From positions 124,001-188,000 of the forward strand of contig JJOH01000012.1 in assembly GCA_000696115.1 (NCBI GenBank): 64,000 nt of DNA, in the 5' to 3' direction. The notes below the pieces were generated by a model, which saw nothing but the letters and a program-made list of their open reading frames with translations, ran no database searches and was not told where the DNA came from. Below, in pieces: positions 8,377-17,673 of this stretch (positions within the stretch are counted from its first letter, which is position 1; each line of letters starts with the position of its first letter). This DNA is from Streptomyces olindensis. Its GTDB lineage: Bacteria > Actinomycetota > Actinomycetes > Streptomycetales > Streptomycetaceae. The translations under genes were made by a program, and so were the position numbers.

Positions 8377-9572
8377 TGGCACAGCCGAAAACGGCCTGGG
8401 ACCACCATCCCGAACCGCTCACCGTCGCCTCCGCACCGGCCCCCGAGTACGGCAGCGGCTCGCTCGCCGACCTCCTGCCCACGCTGGCCGCCGGCATGGG
8501 CGTGCCCGGCACGAGCGCCACGATCTCCGAGCTGACCCCCGCCGACCGGAACTGCGTGTTCCTGATCGACGGCCTCGGCTGGGAGCAGCTCACGGCGCAT
8601 CCCGAGGACGCCCCTTTCATGACGTCCCTGCTCGCCACCTCGCGCGGCGGCACGGGACGTCCGCTGACCGCCGGCTACCCGGCGACGACGGCGACCTCCC
8701 TGGCCTCCGTCGGCACCGGCCTGCCGCCCGGCGCGCACGGCCTGCCCGGCTACACGGTGCGCAACCCGGACACCGGCGAGCTGATGAACCAGCTGCGCTG
8801 GCAGCCGTGGACCCCGCCCGGCCCCTGGCAGCCGTACCCCACGGTCTTCCAGCTGGCCCACAAGGCGGGTGTGCACGCGGCGCAGGTGTCGTCCCCGACC
8901 TTCGAGAACACCCCGCTCACCAAGGTCGCGCTCAGCGGCGGAACGTTCGTCGGGCGGCTGACCGGCGAGGACCGTATGGACCTGGCGGCCGAGCAACTGG
9001 CCGCGGGCGACCGCTCCCTGGTGTACACCTACTTCGCCGAGGTCGACGGCGCCGGCCACCGCTTCGGCGTCGACTCCGACACCTGGCGCGGCCAGCTCAT
9101 GTACGCCGACCGCCTGGTCCAGCGCCTGGCCGAGCAACTGCCGCCGCGCAGCGCCCTGTACATCACCGCCGACCACGGCATGATCGACGTGCCCTTCGAC
9201 GAGGATCACCGCATCGACTTCGACGAGGACTGGGAGCTGAGCGCCGGAGTCGCCCTGCTCGGCGGCGAGGGCCGCGCCCGCCACGTCTATGCCGTGCCGG
9301 GCGCCGCGAACGACGTCCTGACCTGTTGGCGCGAGGTGCTCGGCGAGCAGTTCTGGGTCGCCTCGCGCGACGAGGCCATCGCGGCGGGCTGGTTCGGCCC
9401 GCGCATCGACGAGCGGGTATACAGCCGTATCGGCGACGTGGTCGCCGCCGCCCGGGACGACGTCCTGCTCATCGCCTCCGAGCGGGAGCCGAAGGAGTCG
9501 GCGATGGTCGGCAACCACGGTTCGATGACCCCTGCCGAGCAGCTGGTCCCCCTGCTCGAAGTACGCTCCTGA
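8376..9572 (+). CDS. Type I phosphodiesterase / nucleotide pyrophosphatase-family (alkaline phosphatase superfamily) protein
   Basis: This 398-residue cytoplasmic protein belongs to the alkaline phosphatase superfamily. The metal-binding V-F-L-I-D-G-L-G-W segment is at about residue 65. The nucleophile Thr is expected in Y-P-A-T-T-A-T-S. Later metal ligands lie in Y-F-A-E-V-D-G-A-G-H, T-A-D-H-G-M and G-N-H-G-S-M. Such enzymes hydrolyse phosphodiesters or pyrophosphates in a two-zinc site; the substrate cannot be told. It overlaps the preceding gene by 1 nt and is followed 43 nt later by thymidine kinase, a neighbour consistent with nucleotide metabolism. Confidence 0.88.
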   Translation: MAQPKTAWDHHPEPLTVASAPAPEYGSGSLADLLPTLAAGMGVPGTSATISELTPADRNCVFLIDGLGWEQLTAHPEDAPFMTSLLATSRGGTGRPLTAGYPATTATSLASVGTGLPPGAHGLPGYTVRNPDTGELMNQLRWQPWTPPGPWQPYPTVFQLAHKAGVHAAQVSSPTFENTPLTKVALSGGTFVGRLTGEDRMDLAAEQLAAGDRSLVYTYFAEVDGAGHRFGVDSDTWRGQLMYADRLVQRLAEQLPPRSALYITADHGMIDVPFDEDHRIDFDEDWELSAGVALLGGEGRARHVYAVPGAANDVLTCWREVLGEQFWVASRDEAIAAGWFGPRIDERVYSRIGDVVAAARDDVLLIASEREPKESAMVGNHGSMTPAEQLVPLLEVRS

Positions 9573-9615
9573 GACCGCACGCCGACCCCTTCCACCGAAA
9601 GGTGCTCAACTCGTC

Positions 9616-10266
9616 ATGCCCGAGCTGGTGTTCTTCTCCGGAACCATGGACTGCGGGAAGTCGACGCTGGCTCTCCAGATCGAGCACAACCGCTCGGCGC
9701 GCGGCCTCCAGGGCGTGATCTTCTCGCGCGACGACCGGGCCGGCGAGGGCAAGCTGTCCTCGCGCCTCGGCCTGGTCACGGACGCGGTGGAGGTCGAGGA
9801 CGGGCAGGACCTGTACGCCTACCTCGTCGACCACCTCTCGCAGGGCGGCCGCGCGGACTACGTGATCGCCGACGAGGCGCAGTTCCTCGCGCCGGAGCAG
9901 ATCGACCAACTCGCGCGCGTGGTCGACGACCTGGGCCTGGACGTCTACGCCTTCGGCATCACGACCGACTTCCGCTCCAAGCTGTTCCCCGGCTCCCAGC
10001 GGCTGGTGGAACTGGCCGACCGGGTCGAGGTGCTCCAGGTCGAGGCCCTGTGCTGGTGCGGCGCCCGCGCCACGCACAACGCCCGCACGATAGGCGGCGT
10101 CATGGTCGTCGAGGGTGCCCAGGTGGTCGTCGGTGATGTCACGCACTCCGCCGACGAGGTCGGTTACGAGGTGTTGTGCCGCCGCCACCATCGTCGCCGG
10201 ATGACCGCGGCGACGGCCCGGGCGGCGGCCCTGTCGCCGGATGTGCTGCCGGTGACCTCCGTCTGA
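9616..10266 (+). CDS. tdk: Thymidine kinase (type II)
   Basis: This 216-residue cytosolic enzyme phosphorylates thymidine with ATP in pyrimidine salvage. The P-loop is at residues 9-17 (G-T-M-D-C-G-K-S-T), the Walker B/base region is D-E-A-Q-F, and the structural zinc site is C-W-C-G plus C-R-R-H-H near the C-terminus. The ATG is preceded by a GAAAGG ribosome site. Its stop lies close to the convergent VOC gene. Confidence 0.97.
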   Translation: MPELVFFSGTMDCGKSTLALQIEHNRSARGLQGVIFSRDDRAGEGKLSSRLGLVTDAVEVEDGQDLYAYLVDHLSQGGRADYVIADEAQFLAPEQIDQLARVVDDLGLDVYAFGITTDFRSKLFPGSQRLVELADRVEVLQVEALCWCGARATHNARTIGGVMVVEGAQVVVGDVTHSADEVGYEVLCRRHHRRRMTAATARAAALSPDVLPVTSV

Positions 10267-10277
10267 CCAGTGGCCGT

Positions 10278-10294
10278 ACGGGCTGTCAGCCCGT
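10278..10294. terminator. Short hairpin between convergent tdk and VOC genes
   Basis: A 7-bp stem (ACGGGCT / AGCCCGT) with a 3-nt loop spans the tail-to-tail junction; the VOC stop codon lies within it. It has no T tract, so its termination strength is uncertain. Confidence 0.4.
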
Positions 10295-11095
10295 CGGTTG
10301 CAGCAGCGCGAACCGCGCCCCTTCCGGGTCCGCCACCGCCGCCACGCGGCCGTGTGCCGTGTCGTGGACCGGCTTGAGGACATGTCCACCCAGGTGGACG
10401 AGCTGGTCCAGGGCGTCGTCGACGTCGGCGACCTGGAAGTACGTCACCCAGTGCGGGCCCCGGTCGCGGGGCAGGGCCTGCCCCAGGCCGTGGACCCCGG
10501 CGACGGGTCGCCCGCCGAGGTGCAGGGCCACGTAGTCGAAGTCGGCGGAGACCACGGGCTCCTCCTCGTAGCCGAACACCGCTCGGTAGAACTTGGCGAC
10601 GCTCGCCGTCTCGAAGGTGAGCAGCTCGTTCCAGGCGGGCGTGCCGGGCATGCCCGAGACGGCCGTGCCGAGGTGCGCGGAGGCCTGCCAGATGCCGAAG
10701 ACCGCGCCCGACGGGTCGGATCCGATGGCCAGCCGGCCGGCGTCGGCGGCGTCCAGCGGGCCCACGCCGATCGTGCCGCCGCAGCTGCGTGCGGTCTCGG
10801 CCGTCAGATCGGTGTTCTGCGAGGCGAAGTAGGGCGTCCACGCGATGGGCAGGTGGCGGTCCGGCGGCAGTTGACCGATGCCCGCCACCTCACGCCCGTC
10901 GAGCAGCGCGCGCACATACGGGCCGAGCTGCTGCGGGCCGGGCCGGAACTCCCAGCCGAACAGCGCCCCGTAGAACTCCTCGGTGGCGGCCAGGCCGTGC
11001 ACCATCAGGCTCACCCAGCAGGGCGTGCCGGGCGTGTGTCGAGCGGGTGCTTCGCCGTGCGGGCCGGTGGACCCCCGTGCGTCGGTCATCGTCAC
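10286..11095 (-). CDS. VOC (glyoxalase/bleomycin-resistance fold) family protein with two tandem domains
   Basis: This 269-residue protein has two vicinal-oxygen-chelate domains, about residues 25-140 and 150-265. Each starts with a strand and an F-Y-G-A-L-F-G-W or F-Y-R-A-V-F-G-Y helix and ends near an A-D-P-E-G or S-D-P-S-G turn. Proteins of this arrangement are often annotated as hydroxylases or glyoxalase-like; the metal ligands and substrate cannot be assigned from sequence. The start is GTG at 11095, with an ATG 6 nt downstream as alternative; a GAGAAGAGAG stretch upstream can serve as ribosome site. Confidence 0.85.
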   Translation of the reverse strand: MTMTDARGSTGPHGEAPARHTPGTPCWVSLMVHGLAATEEFYGALFGWEFRPGPQQLGPYVRALLDGREVAGIGQLPPDRHLPIAWTPYFASQNTDLTAETARSCGGTIGVGPLDAADAGRLAIGSDPSGAVFGIWQASAHLGTAVSGMPGTPAWNELLTFETASVAKFYRAVFGYEEEPVVSADFDYVALHLGGRPVAGVHGLGQALPRDRGPHWVTYFQVADVDDALDQLVHLGGHVLKPVHDTAHGRVAAVADPEGARFALLQPTG

Positions 11096-11346
11096 TCTCT
11101 TCTCGGCCTCGTGCCGGCCGTGTTCTCCGCGGCCCTCGTGGGGCGGGCACGCCCTGCGGGGCGACCCTTGTCCGGGAGAATGCCCGATGTGCTCGGCGCT
11201 GTCCCTTGCGGCGCGCTTATCGGCAGGTGTCGTTCAGCTGTACACCATGTGCCTGTTCCCGTGCGGCAGGTGATCGTGCCGGTGCGGCCGGGCCGAGGGG
11301 CCTGAGGCGGGCGGCTCGGACGAGCCCAGTGCGCGAGGATGGGGCC

Positions 11347-12198
11347 ATGAACGCCATCATCTCCGCATCCGACCTCGCGAGCGTCCTGGCGGGCGCCCAT
11401 CCGCCGGTCCTGCTCGATGTCCGCTGGCAGCTCACCGCGGCCAAGGGGGCCGGTGAGCCGCCGTTCGACGGCCGGGCCGCGTACGAGGCAGGGCACCTTC
11501 CGGGTGCCGTCTACGTCGACCTGGACCGGGAGCTGGCCGCCGCTCCGGGCGAGGGCGGCCGGCATCCGCTGCCCGATCTCGCGCGTTTCGGGGCCGCGAT
11601 GCGCCGCGCGGGCGTGTCGTCCGGGACACCGGTGGTCGTCTACGACGGTGGCCAGGGCTGGGCGGCGGCCCGGGCATGGTGGCTGCTGCGCTGGACGGGC
11701 CACCCGGACGTGCGGGTCCTCGACGGCGGGCTGCCGGCCTGGGAGGGGCCGTTGGAGAAGTCCGTGCCGACCCCCGAGGAGGGTGACTTCGTGCCGGAGC
11801 CGGGAGCGACGGGGCTGCTCGACGCCGATGCCGCCGCGGGGCTGGCGCGGTCCGGGGTGCTCTTGGACGCGCGGGCGGGGGAGCGGTACCGGGGCGAGGT
11901 GGAGCCGATCGACCCGGTGGCCGGGCACATCCCGGGTGCGGTGTCGGCGCCGACCACGGAGAACGTGGGGGCGGACGGCTGCTTCCTCCCCGCGGGCGAG
12001 CTGCGGGAGCGCTTCAAGACGCTCGGCGTGTCCGAGGGCTCGCGGGTCGGCGTGTACTGCGGGTCGGGCGTCTCCGCGGCCCACGAGGTCCTGGCGCTCG
12101 CGGTCGCGGGCATTCCGGCGGACCTGTACGTCGGTTCGTGGTCGGAGTGGTCCTCGGACCCGGGCCGGCCGGTCGTGGTGGGGCCGGATCCCCAGTAG
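11347..12198 (+). CDS. Thiosulfate/3-mercaptopyruvate sulfurtransferase (double rhodanese)
   Basis: This 283-residue cytosolic protein has two rhodanese domains: an inactive N-terminal one (about 5-140) and a catalytic C-terminal one (about 150-280). The persulfide-forming cysteine is C238 in Y-C-G-S-G-V-S-A. The C-G-S-G-V loop is the type found in mercaptopyruvate sulfurtransferases, so a 3-mercaptopyruvate role is slightly favoured over thiosulfate. The typical G-H-(L/I)-P-G-A motif occurs in both domains. The ATG at 11347 is chosen because the protein then begins directly with the first domain; the 250-bp upstream gap carries no other gene. Confidence 0.93.
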   Translation: MNAIISASDLASVLAGAHPPVLLDVRWQLTAAKGAGEPPFDGRAAYEAGHLPGAVYVDLDRELAAAPGEGGRHPLPDLARFGAAMRRAGVSSGTPVVVYDGGQGWAAARAWWLLRWTGHPDVRVLDGGLPAWEGPLEKSVPTPEEGDFVPEPGATGLLDADAAAGLARSGVLLDARAGERYRGEVEPIDPVAGHIPGAVSAPTTENVGADGCFLPAGELRERFKTLGVSEGSRVGVYCGSGVSAAHEVLALAVAGIPADLYVGSWSEWSSDPGRPVVVGPDPQ

Positions 12199-12211
12199 CC
12201 CGACGCGCGAA

Positions 12212-12240
12212 GAGGGCCGCGCCCGGACGGCGCGGCCCTC
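12212..12240. terminator. Bidirectional terminator between sulfurtransferase gene and sepH
   Basis: A perfect 11-bp stem (GAGGGCCGCGC / GCGCGGCCCTC) with a 7-nt loop lies between convergent genes. Confidence 0.8.
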
Positions 12241-12264
12241 GTGCTCGTGCAGCCGGTCGGGCTG

Positions 12265-13305
12265 CTACTCCTGCTTCTTGCGCCGTGTCCCGAACACGAT
12301 CTCGTCCCAGCTGGGGACGGCCGCTCGGCGGCCCGGGCGGACGCCGTCGGCCTCGGCCTGGCGGTCGGTGGCGCCGATGAGCCGGTCGCGGTGGCTGCCG
12401 ACGGAGCGCGGCATGAGGACGTCCGCGTAGGCGGAACCGGCACCGGCCGAGGCGGCGGGAGCCGGGGGCTCCTCCTCCTCGGGTTCGGCGACGGGCTCCT
12501 CCTCCGGTTCCGGCGCGGGGCGCTCCGGGACCACCAGGTCGCCGCGGAAGCTGGGCACCGCCTCCAGCAGGCTGGTCAGCGAGTCCCGCTCGCCGGTGCT
12601 CTCCTCGACGGGTTCGGAGGCCGCCGGGGGCAGGCTGGGCCGCTCGCGGTCGGCGGAACGGTCCAGCGGTCTGTCGCGCGGGAGCCGGGCGATTCGCGGC
12701 ACGAACGGGAAGCTGGGCTCGGGCGCGGCGAGGTCGTCGGACTCGCCGATCAGCGAGCGGGCCTCGTCGTCGACGGCCTGGACGAGCCGCCGGGGCGGGT
12801 CGTACGTCCAGCTCGCCGAGTGGGGTTCGCCCGCGACGCGGTAGACCAGCAGGACCTCCCACGTGCCGTCGTCACGACGCCACGAGTCCCACTGGACGGT
12901 GTCCTTGTCGGCCCCGCGCATCAGCAGCCGCTCCTGCACGGCCTCGCCGAGCGGCGGACCGGAGTTCTCGCCGGGGCGGCGGACGGGGGTCTTGCGGGCC
13001 CGCTCGGCCATGAACGCACGCTCGGCGAGCACGGGTCCCTCGAAGCGGCGGACCCGGTCGACGGGGATGCCTGCCATCTGCGCGACCTCTTCCGCGGTCG
13101 CGCCGGCACGTATACGCGCCTGGATGTCGCGGGGGCGGAGGTGGCTCTCCACCTCGATCTCGATCTGGCCGAGGCGGGGACGGTCGCCGCGCACGGCGGC
13201 GCGGAGCCGTTCGTCGATCGGAAGCGTGTACTCCGTGCTGTCCGCAGCCTTCAGCACCAGCCGTGTGCCGTCATTCGAGACGGCCACGACACGCAGTTCG
13301 GGCAT
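12265..13305 (-). CDS. sepH: SepH, FtsZ-associated cell-division regulator
   Basis: This 346-residue cytoplasmic protein matches SepH (formerly DUF3071), which in Streptomyces and Mycobacterium binds FtsZ and stimulates its assembly during septation. Residues 1-170 form the conserved domain, with a helix-turn-helix around G-A-T-A-E-E-V-A-Q-M-A-G-I-P-V-D-R-V. The middle is disordered and Glu/Pro-rich. The C-terminus ends in a short basic conserved motif (S-W-D-E-I-V-F-G-T-R-R-K-K). The start ATG at 13305 (M-P-E-L-R-V-V) is fixed by a GGGAGGT ribosome site; an in-frame upstream ATG at 13392 lacks one. Confidence 0.95.
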   Translation of the reverse strand: MPELRVVAVSNDGTRLVLKAADSTEYTLPIDERLRAAVRGDRPRLGQIEIEVESHLRPRDIQARIRAGATAEEVAQMAGIPVDRVRRFEGPVLAERAFMAERARKTPVRRPGENSGPPLGEAVQERLLMRGADKDTVQWDSWRRDDGTWEVLLVYRVAGEPHSASWTYDPPRRLVQAVDDEARSLIGESDDLAAPEPSFPFVPRIARLPRDRPLDRSADRERPSLPPAASEPVEESTGERDSLTSLLEAVPSFRGDLVVPERPAPEPEEEPVAEPEEEEPPAPAASAGAGSAYADVLMPRSVGSHRDRLIGATDRQAEADGVRPGRRAAVPSWDEIVFGTRRKKQE

Positions 13306-13834
13306 GGGGACCTCCCGGGTGGTGCCTGCCGACGTCACGTGCGTCGCTGCTTCCGCTAGTCGAGTGTGGCCTGCCCGGGTGCAGCCTGCCACAACCTTGC
13401 CGAGTTGCCCGGCGTGTCGGGCGCGGGCCCTGGATCGCCGTTATGGCACGGTTACCTATTCGCAACGCTAAGTGACGAACTCTGTCACCCTGTGCAACTA
13501 GCCCCCTCCCGGCGGTCCTTAAAGGCCCCGTACACCCTGACGGGAGACCGGAACCCAGGGCTCGCAACAGTACTCCATTCGGGCCACGTGCGTGGATCGG
13601 CACGCCGCCCAACTTCTGACAAGGGGCGGGACTCGGTCGCACCCTGCCCCGATTCCGCGATCTTGAACGTGGGGAACTTCACGTAATCACCGGAATCGGA
13701 ACAAGTGCCTCCGCCCCTCGACGAGTTCCGGCGTTCGGACTCGGGTTCCCCGGGTGACGGCGGAGTCACGACCGGACCGTCCACCGGAGCGCCGCGGGGC
13801 GAGTGCCCCGCACCCACCGCCTCCGGCGTGTCGC
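13306..13834. other. 529-bp intergenic region upstream of sepH
   Basis: No convincing gene was found on either strand. A possible sepH promoter on the minus strand is TTGCGA, 16 nt, TAACGG (13465 to 13438), about 130 nt before the start codon. Next to it is an interrupted palindrome GTGAC-7-GTCAC at 13472-13488. Confidence 0.5.
13438..13465 (-). promoter_or_regulatory. Putative sepH promoter
   Basis: Minus-strand hexamers TTGCGA and TAACGG are separated by 16 nt and match the HrdB-type consensus moderately. The call rests on pattern only. Confidence 0.4.
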
Positions 13835-15154
13835 CTACGCCCCCAGAACCCTCCGCACGTAGTCGTTCTGGAACCGCCGGTCAGGATCGAGACGGTCCCG
13901 CAGTGCCGTGAACTCGCCGAAGCGTGGATACACCCGGGAGAAGTACGCGGCGTCCCGCGTGTGGATCTTGCCCCAGTGCGGACGGCCCTCGTGGGCGGTG
14001 AAGATGCGCTCGGCGGCGGTGAAGTACCGCTGGTAGGGCGTGCCCTGGAACATGTGGACGGCGATGTACGCGCTGTCGCGGCCGGAGGCGGTGGACAGCG
14101 TGATGTCGTCGGCCGGGGCGGTGCGCACCTCGACGGGGAAGCTGATCCGGAGGCCGGAACGGTCGACCATGGCCTTCAGTTCGCGCAGAGTCTCGACCAC
14201 GGCCTCGCGTGGAACGGCGTACTCCATCTCCACGAAACGGACCCGGCGCGGAGATGTGAAGACCTTGTACGGAATGTCGGTGTAGGTGCGTGCGGACAGG
14301 GCCTTGCTGGAGATCTGCGCGATCGCCGGGATCGTGGCGGGCACCGCGCGCCCGACCCAGTTGGCCACCTGGAAGACGCCGTTGGAGAGGAACTCGTCCT
14401 CGAACCAGCTCTGGAACTGCGGCACCGGCTTCTCGGGGCCGGCACTGCGGTTGTTGCGCTTGGTGTTGGTGTTCCCGGTGTGCGGGAACCAGTAGAACTC
14501 GAAGTGCTCGTTCTCGGCCCAGAGTTCGTCGAAATCGGCGAGGACCCTGTCGAACGGCATCGGCTCCTCACGGGCCGTGAGCAGGAACACCGGCTCGACG
14601 GCGAACGTGATCGCCGTGACGATGCCCAGCGCGCCGAGGCCGATGCGGGCGGCCGCGAAGACCTCCGGGTTCTCCTTCTCGGAGCAGGTGAGCACCGAGC
14701 CGTCGGCGGTGACCAGCTCAAGAGCCTTGATCTGGGCGGCGATCGAGCCGGAGTCGCGGCCGGTTCCGTGCGTGCCGGTACTGGTGGCCCCGGAGACGGT
14801 CTGCTCCATGATGTCGCCCATGTTCGTCAGCGACAGTCCCTCACGCGCGAGGGCCATGTTGAGCCTCTTGAGCGGGGTGCCGGCCTCCACGGTGACCGTC
14901 ATGTTCTCGCGATCAATGCCGCGTATACCGGTCAACAGTTGAGGGCGGATCAACACACCGTCGGTGGCGGCTATGGACGTGAAGGAGTGCCCCGTGCCGA
15001 CGGCCTTCACCGTGAGGCCGTCCTCGGCGGCCCGCCGCACGGCGGCGGCCAGCTCGTCGACGGAGGCCGGGGTGACCTCCCGCGCGGGACGCGCCGAGAC
15101 GTTGCCGCCCCAGTTACGCCACGTGCCGTTCTTTCCGTTCGCTGTGCTGCTCAA
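13835..15154 (-). CDS. FAD-linked oxidase of the D-arabinono-1,4-lactone oxidase (ALO/VAO) family
   Basis: This 439-residue flavoenzyme oxidises a sugar lactone or polyol. The N-terminal PCMH-type FAD domain contains V-K-A-V-G-T-G-H-S-F-T-S; the His in G-H-S-F is where ALO and alditol oxidases attach FAD covalently. The C-terminal ALO domain carries H-W-G-K and the closing D-P-D-R-R-F-Q-N-D-Y-V. The preferred start is TTG at 15154, preceded by a GGGGAGG ribosome site, since no ATG or GTG fits nearby. The 5' end overlaps the MFS gene by 41 bp on the same strand, so it is translated as its partner. Substrate unknown. Confidence 0.85.
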   Translation of the reverse strand: MSSTANGKNGTWRNWGGNVSARPAREVTPASVDELAAAVRRAAEDGLTVKAVGTGHSFTSIAATDGVLIRPQLLTGIRGIDRENMTVTVEAGTPLKRLNMALAREGLSLTNMGDIMEQTVSGATSTGTHGTGRDSGSIAAQIKALELVTADGSVLTCSEKENPEVFAAARIGLGALGIVTAITFAVEPVFLLTAREEPMPFDRVLADFDELWAENEHFEFYWFPHTGNTNTKRNNRSAGPEKPVPQFQSWFEDEFLSNGVFQVANWVGRAVPATIPAIAQISSKALSARTYTDIPYKVFTSPRRVRFVEMEYAVPREAVVETLRELKAMVDRSGLRISFPVEVRTAPADDITLSTASGRDSAYIAVHMFQGTPYQRYFTAAERIFTAHEGRPHWGKIHTRDAAYFSRVYPRFGEFTALRDRLDPDRRFQNDYVRRVLGA

Positions 15155-16352
15155 CGGAGCCTCCCCGACCCGGCGCCGGTCGCTTGAGCCGGCGGTACCC
15201 GAGGAAACCCACCGCGACCGCGACGGCCCCGGACACCGCCGGAACCCCGTACCCGGCACGCGCCCCGGCCGCGTCGATCACCCAGCCGGCCGCGGAGGAG
15301 CCGAGTGCGACCCCCACCGCGAGCCCGGTGCTCACCCAGGTCATTCCTTCGGTGAGCTGCGCGCGTGGTACGTGCTCTTCGATGAGGGACATGGTCGTGA
15401 TCATCGTCGGAGCGATGGACAGACCCGCAACGAACAGCGCCACGGCCAGGAACGGCAAGTTTCCGACCAGTAGGAGTGGGATCATACTCACGGCCATGGC
15501 GCACACGCCCAGCAACCACCGACGTTCCGGTGCCCCGGCGAAGTGCAGCAACCCGAAGACCATGCCCGCCACACAGGAACCCGCCGCGTACAGCGCGAGG
15601 ACGATGCTCGCGGCCGCCTTGTGCCCCTCCTCGTCGGCGAAGGCCACGGTCACCACGTCGACGGCGCCGAAGATCGCCCCGGTGGCGACGAAGGTGGCCA
15701 CCAGGACCTGCAGCCCCGGAGCGCGCAGCGCGCTGCCACCGCCCTTGCGCTCGCGCGGGTGCGGCTCCGGCTCGGTGGCGCGCTGCGCCGTCAGCCAGAA
15801 CACCCCGACCGCCAGGAAGCAGGCGGCGAGCAGCGGGCCGGCCTCCGGGAACCAGGCCGTGGACAGGCCGATGGAGATGATCGGCCCGAAGATGAAGCAC
15901 ACCTCGTCCACCACGGACTCGAAGGAGTACGCGGTGTGCAGCTGCGGCGTGCCCCGGTACAGGGCCGCCCAGCGGGCCCGGATCATCGCGCCGACGCTCG
16001 GCACGCAGCCGATGCCGACACAGGCCACGAACAGCACCCAGTCCGGCCACCCGTAGTGCGCGGCGAGCAGCAGCAGGGCCGCCGCGATGAGGGAGAGCAG
16101 CGTCGCCGGGCGGAGCACCCGCCGCTGCCCGTACTGGTCCACCAGACGCGAGACCTGCGGTCCGGCCACCGCCGCCGCCAGCGCGATCGTCGCCGACAGG
16201 GCACCGGCCAGGCCGTACCGCCCGGTGAGCTGGGAGACCATCGTCACCACGCCGATGCCCATCATCGACAGCGGCATCCGGCCGAGGAGGCCCGCGGCGG
16301 AGAAACCCTTGGTGCCGGGGGCGGCGAACAGGGCGCGGTAGGGACTGGGCAA
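15114..16352 (-). CDS. MFS transporter
   Basis: This 412-residue membrane protein has about 12 hydrophobic segments and the major-facilitator loop motif D-Q-Y-G-Q-R-R between helices 2 and 3. A charged central loop ([11 protein letters not shown]) separates the two halves. It is transcribed ahead of the ALO-family oxidase and overlaps it by 41 bp, an unusually deep overlap that implies co-expression. It could be a drug or metabolite exporter; substrate not identifiable. An inverted repeat lies about 22 bp upstream. Confidence 0.88.
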   Translation of the reverse strand: MPSPYRALFAAPGTKGFSAAGLLGRMPLSMMGIGVVTMVSQLTGRYGLAGALSATIALAAAVAGPQVSRLVDQYGQRRVLRPATLLSLIAAALLLLAAHYGWPDWVLFVACVGIGCVPSVGAMIRARWAALYRGTPQLHTAYSFESVVDEVCFIFGPIISIGLSTAWFPEAGPLLAACFLAVGVFWLTAQRATEPEPHPRERKGGGSALRAPGLQVLVATFVATGAIFGAVDVVTVAFADEEGHKAAASIVLALYAAGSCVAGMVFGLLHFAGAPERRWLLGVCAMAVSMIPLLLVGNLPFLAVALFVAGLSIAPTMITTMSLIEEHVPRAQLTEGMTWVSTGLAVGVALGSSAAGWVIDAAGARAGYGVPAVSGAVAVAVGFLGYRRLKRPAPGRGGSVEQHSERKERHVA

Positions 16353-16373
16353 CGGGGTCTCCGGAAGGGCTCA

Positions 16374-16404
16374 GTAAGCTGCGAACGCAGTCAACACAGC
16401 TTAC
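16374..16404. promoter_or_regulatory. Inverted repeat upstream of the MFS-ALO operon
   Basis: Perfect 8-bp arms GTAAGCTG and CAGCTTAC are separated by 15 nt, beginning 22 bp upstream of the MFS start codon. This is an operator-like arrangement with no adjacent regulator gene. Confidence 0.45.
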
Positions 16405-16537
16405 GGCTCCGAACGCCCCGACGCACTCGTACGGTCCAGTCCCGACGCGGCTCGCGTCCCTGTGCCACCAGCGGTCCGCGCCCAGGTGTCACCCCGCCGT
16501 TTCCCGGCTGTCAGTGCAGGGTGGCAGGATCGGAGTC

Positions 16538-17665
16538 ATGCCAGACGCGCGCGATGCCAGCCCCTACGACGCCCTCCTCCTGCTCTCCTTCGGCGGCCCG
16601 GAAGGCCCGGACGACGTGGTCCCGTTCCTGGAGAACGTGACGCGGGGGCGCGGCATCCCCAAGGAACGCCTCAAGGAAGTCGGGCAGCACTACTTCCTCT
16701 TCGGCGGGGTCAGCCCCATCAACGACCAGAACCGCGCCCTGCTGGACGCCCTGCGCAAGGACTTCGCCGACCACGGCCTGGACCTGCCGGTGTACTGGGG
16801 CAACCGCAACTGGGCGCCGTACCTGACCGACACCCTGCGCGAGATGGTCCGCGACGGCCGTCGCCGCGTCCTGGTCCTCGCCACCAGTGCCTACGCTTCG
16901 TACTCGGGCTGCCGCCAGTACCGCGAGAACCTCGCCGACGCGCTCGCGGCCCTGGAGAGCGAGGGCCTGGAGCTGCCGAAGATCGACAAGCTGCGGCACT
17001 ACTTCAACCACCCCGGCTTCCTGGAGCCCATGATCGACGGGGTGATCCGGTCGCTCGAGGAGCTTCCCGAGGACGTCCGGGACAGCGCCCACATCGCCTT
17101 CTCGACGCACTCGATCCCGACGGCCGCCGCCGACACCTCCGGGCCCGTCGAGGACCACGGCGACGGCGGCGCGTACGTGAAGCAGCACCTGGACGTGGCG
17201 AAGCTGATCGCCGAGGCCGTCCGCGAGCGCACCGGCGTCGACCACCCCTGGCAGCTCGTCTACCAGTCGCGCTCCGGCGCCCCGCACATCCCGTGGCTGG
17301 AACCCGACATCTGCGACCACCTGGAGGAGCGGCACGCGGCCGGCGTCCCGGCCGTCGTGATCGCCCCGATCGGCTTCGTCTCCGACCACATGGAGGTCCT
17401 CTACGACCTCGACACGGAGGCCAAGGCCAAGGCCGAGGAACTGGGGCTGCCGATGCGCCGTTCGGCCACCGTCGGCGCCGACCCTAGGTTCGCCGCCGCG
17501 GTCCGCGAGCTCGTCGTGGAGCGCGCCGCCGTCGAGCGCGGCCAGGAGGTCACCCCCTGCGCCCTCGGCGCCCTCGGGGCGAGCCACCAGCTCTGCCCCG
17601 TCGGCTGCTGCCCCGCCCGCGCCCCCCGGCCCGCCGCCGCGGGCGCCGACAGCCCCTACGCGTGA
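16538..17665 (+). CDS. hemH: Ferrochelatase (coproporphyrin ferrochelatase type)
   Basis: This 375-residue enzyme inserts Fe2+ into a porphyrin; in actinobacteria the substrate is coproporphyrin III in the coproporphyrin-dependent haem pathway. Visible motifs are L-L-S-F-G-G-P-E-G near the start, S-G-C-R-Q-Y, the catalytic-histidine segment F-S-T-H-S-I-P, and [14 protein letters not shown] with the metal-site Glu. A cysteine-rich C-terminus (L-C-P-V-G-C-C-P) together with the earlier Cys fits the [2Fe-2S] cluster known in actinobacterial ferrochelatases. The ATG at 16538 was chosen over an upstream in-frame codon because a CAGGAT -10-like element lies just before it. Confidence 0.95.
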   Translation: MPDARDASPYDALLLLSFGGPEGPDDVVPFLENVTRGRGIPKERLKEVGQHYFLFGGVSPINDQNRALLDALRKDFADHGLDLPVYWGNRNWAPYLTDTLREMVRDGRRRVLVLATSAYASYSGCRQYRENLADALAALESEGLELPKIDKLRHYFNHPGFLEPMIDGVIRSLEELPEDVRDSAHIAFSTHSIPTAAADTSGPVEDHGDGGAYVKQHLDVAKLIAEAVRERTGVDHPWQLVYQSRSGAPHIPWLEPDICDHLEERHAAGVPAVVIAPIGFVSDHMEVLYDLDTEAKAKAEELGLPMRRSATVGADPRFAAAVRELVVERAAVERGQEVTPCALGALGASHQLCPVGCCPARAPRPAAAGADSPYA

Positions 17666-17673
17666 GGAGCCCT

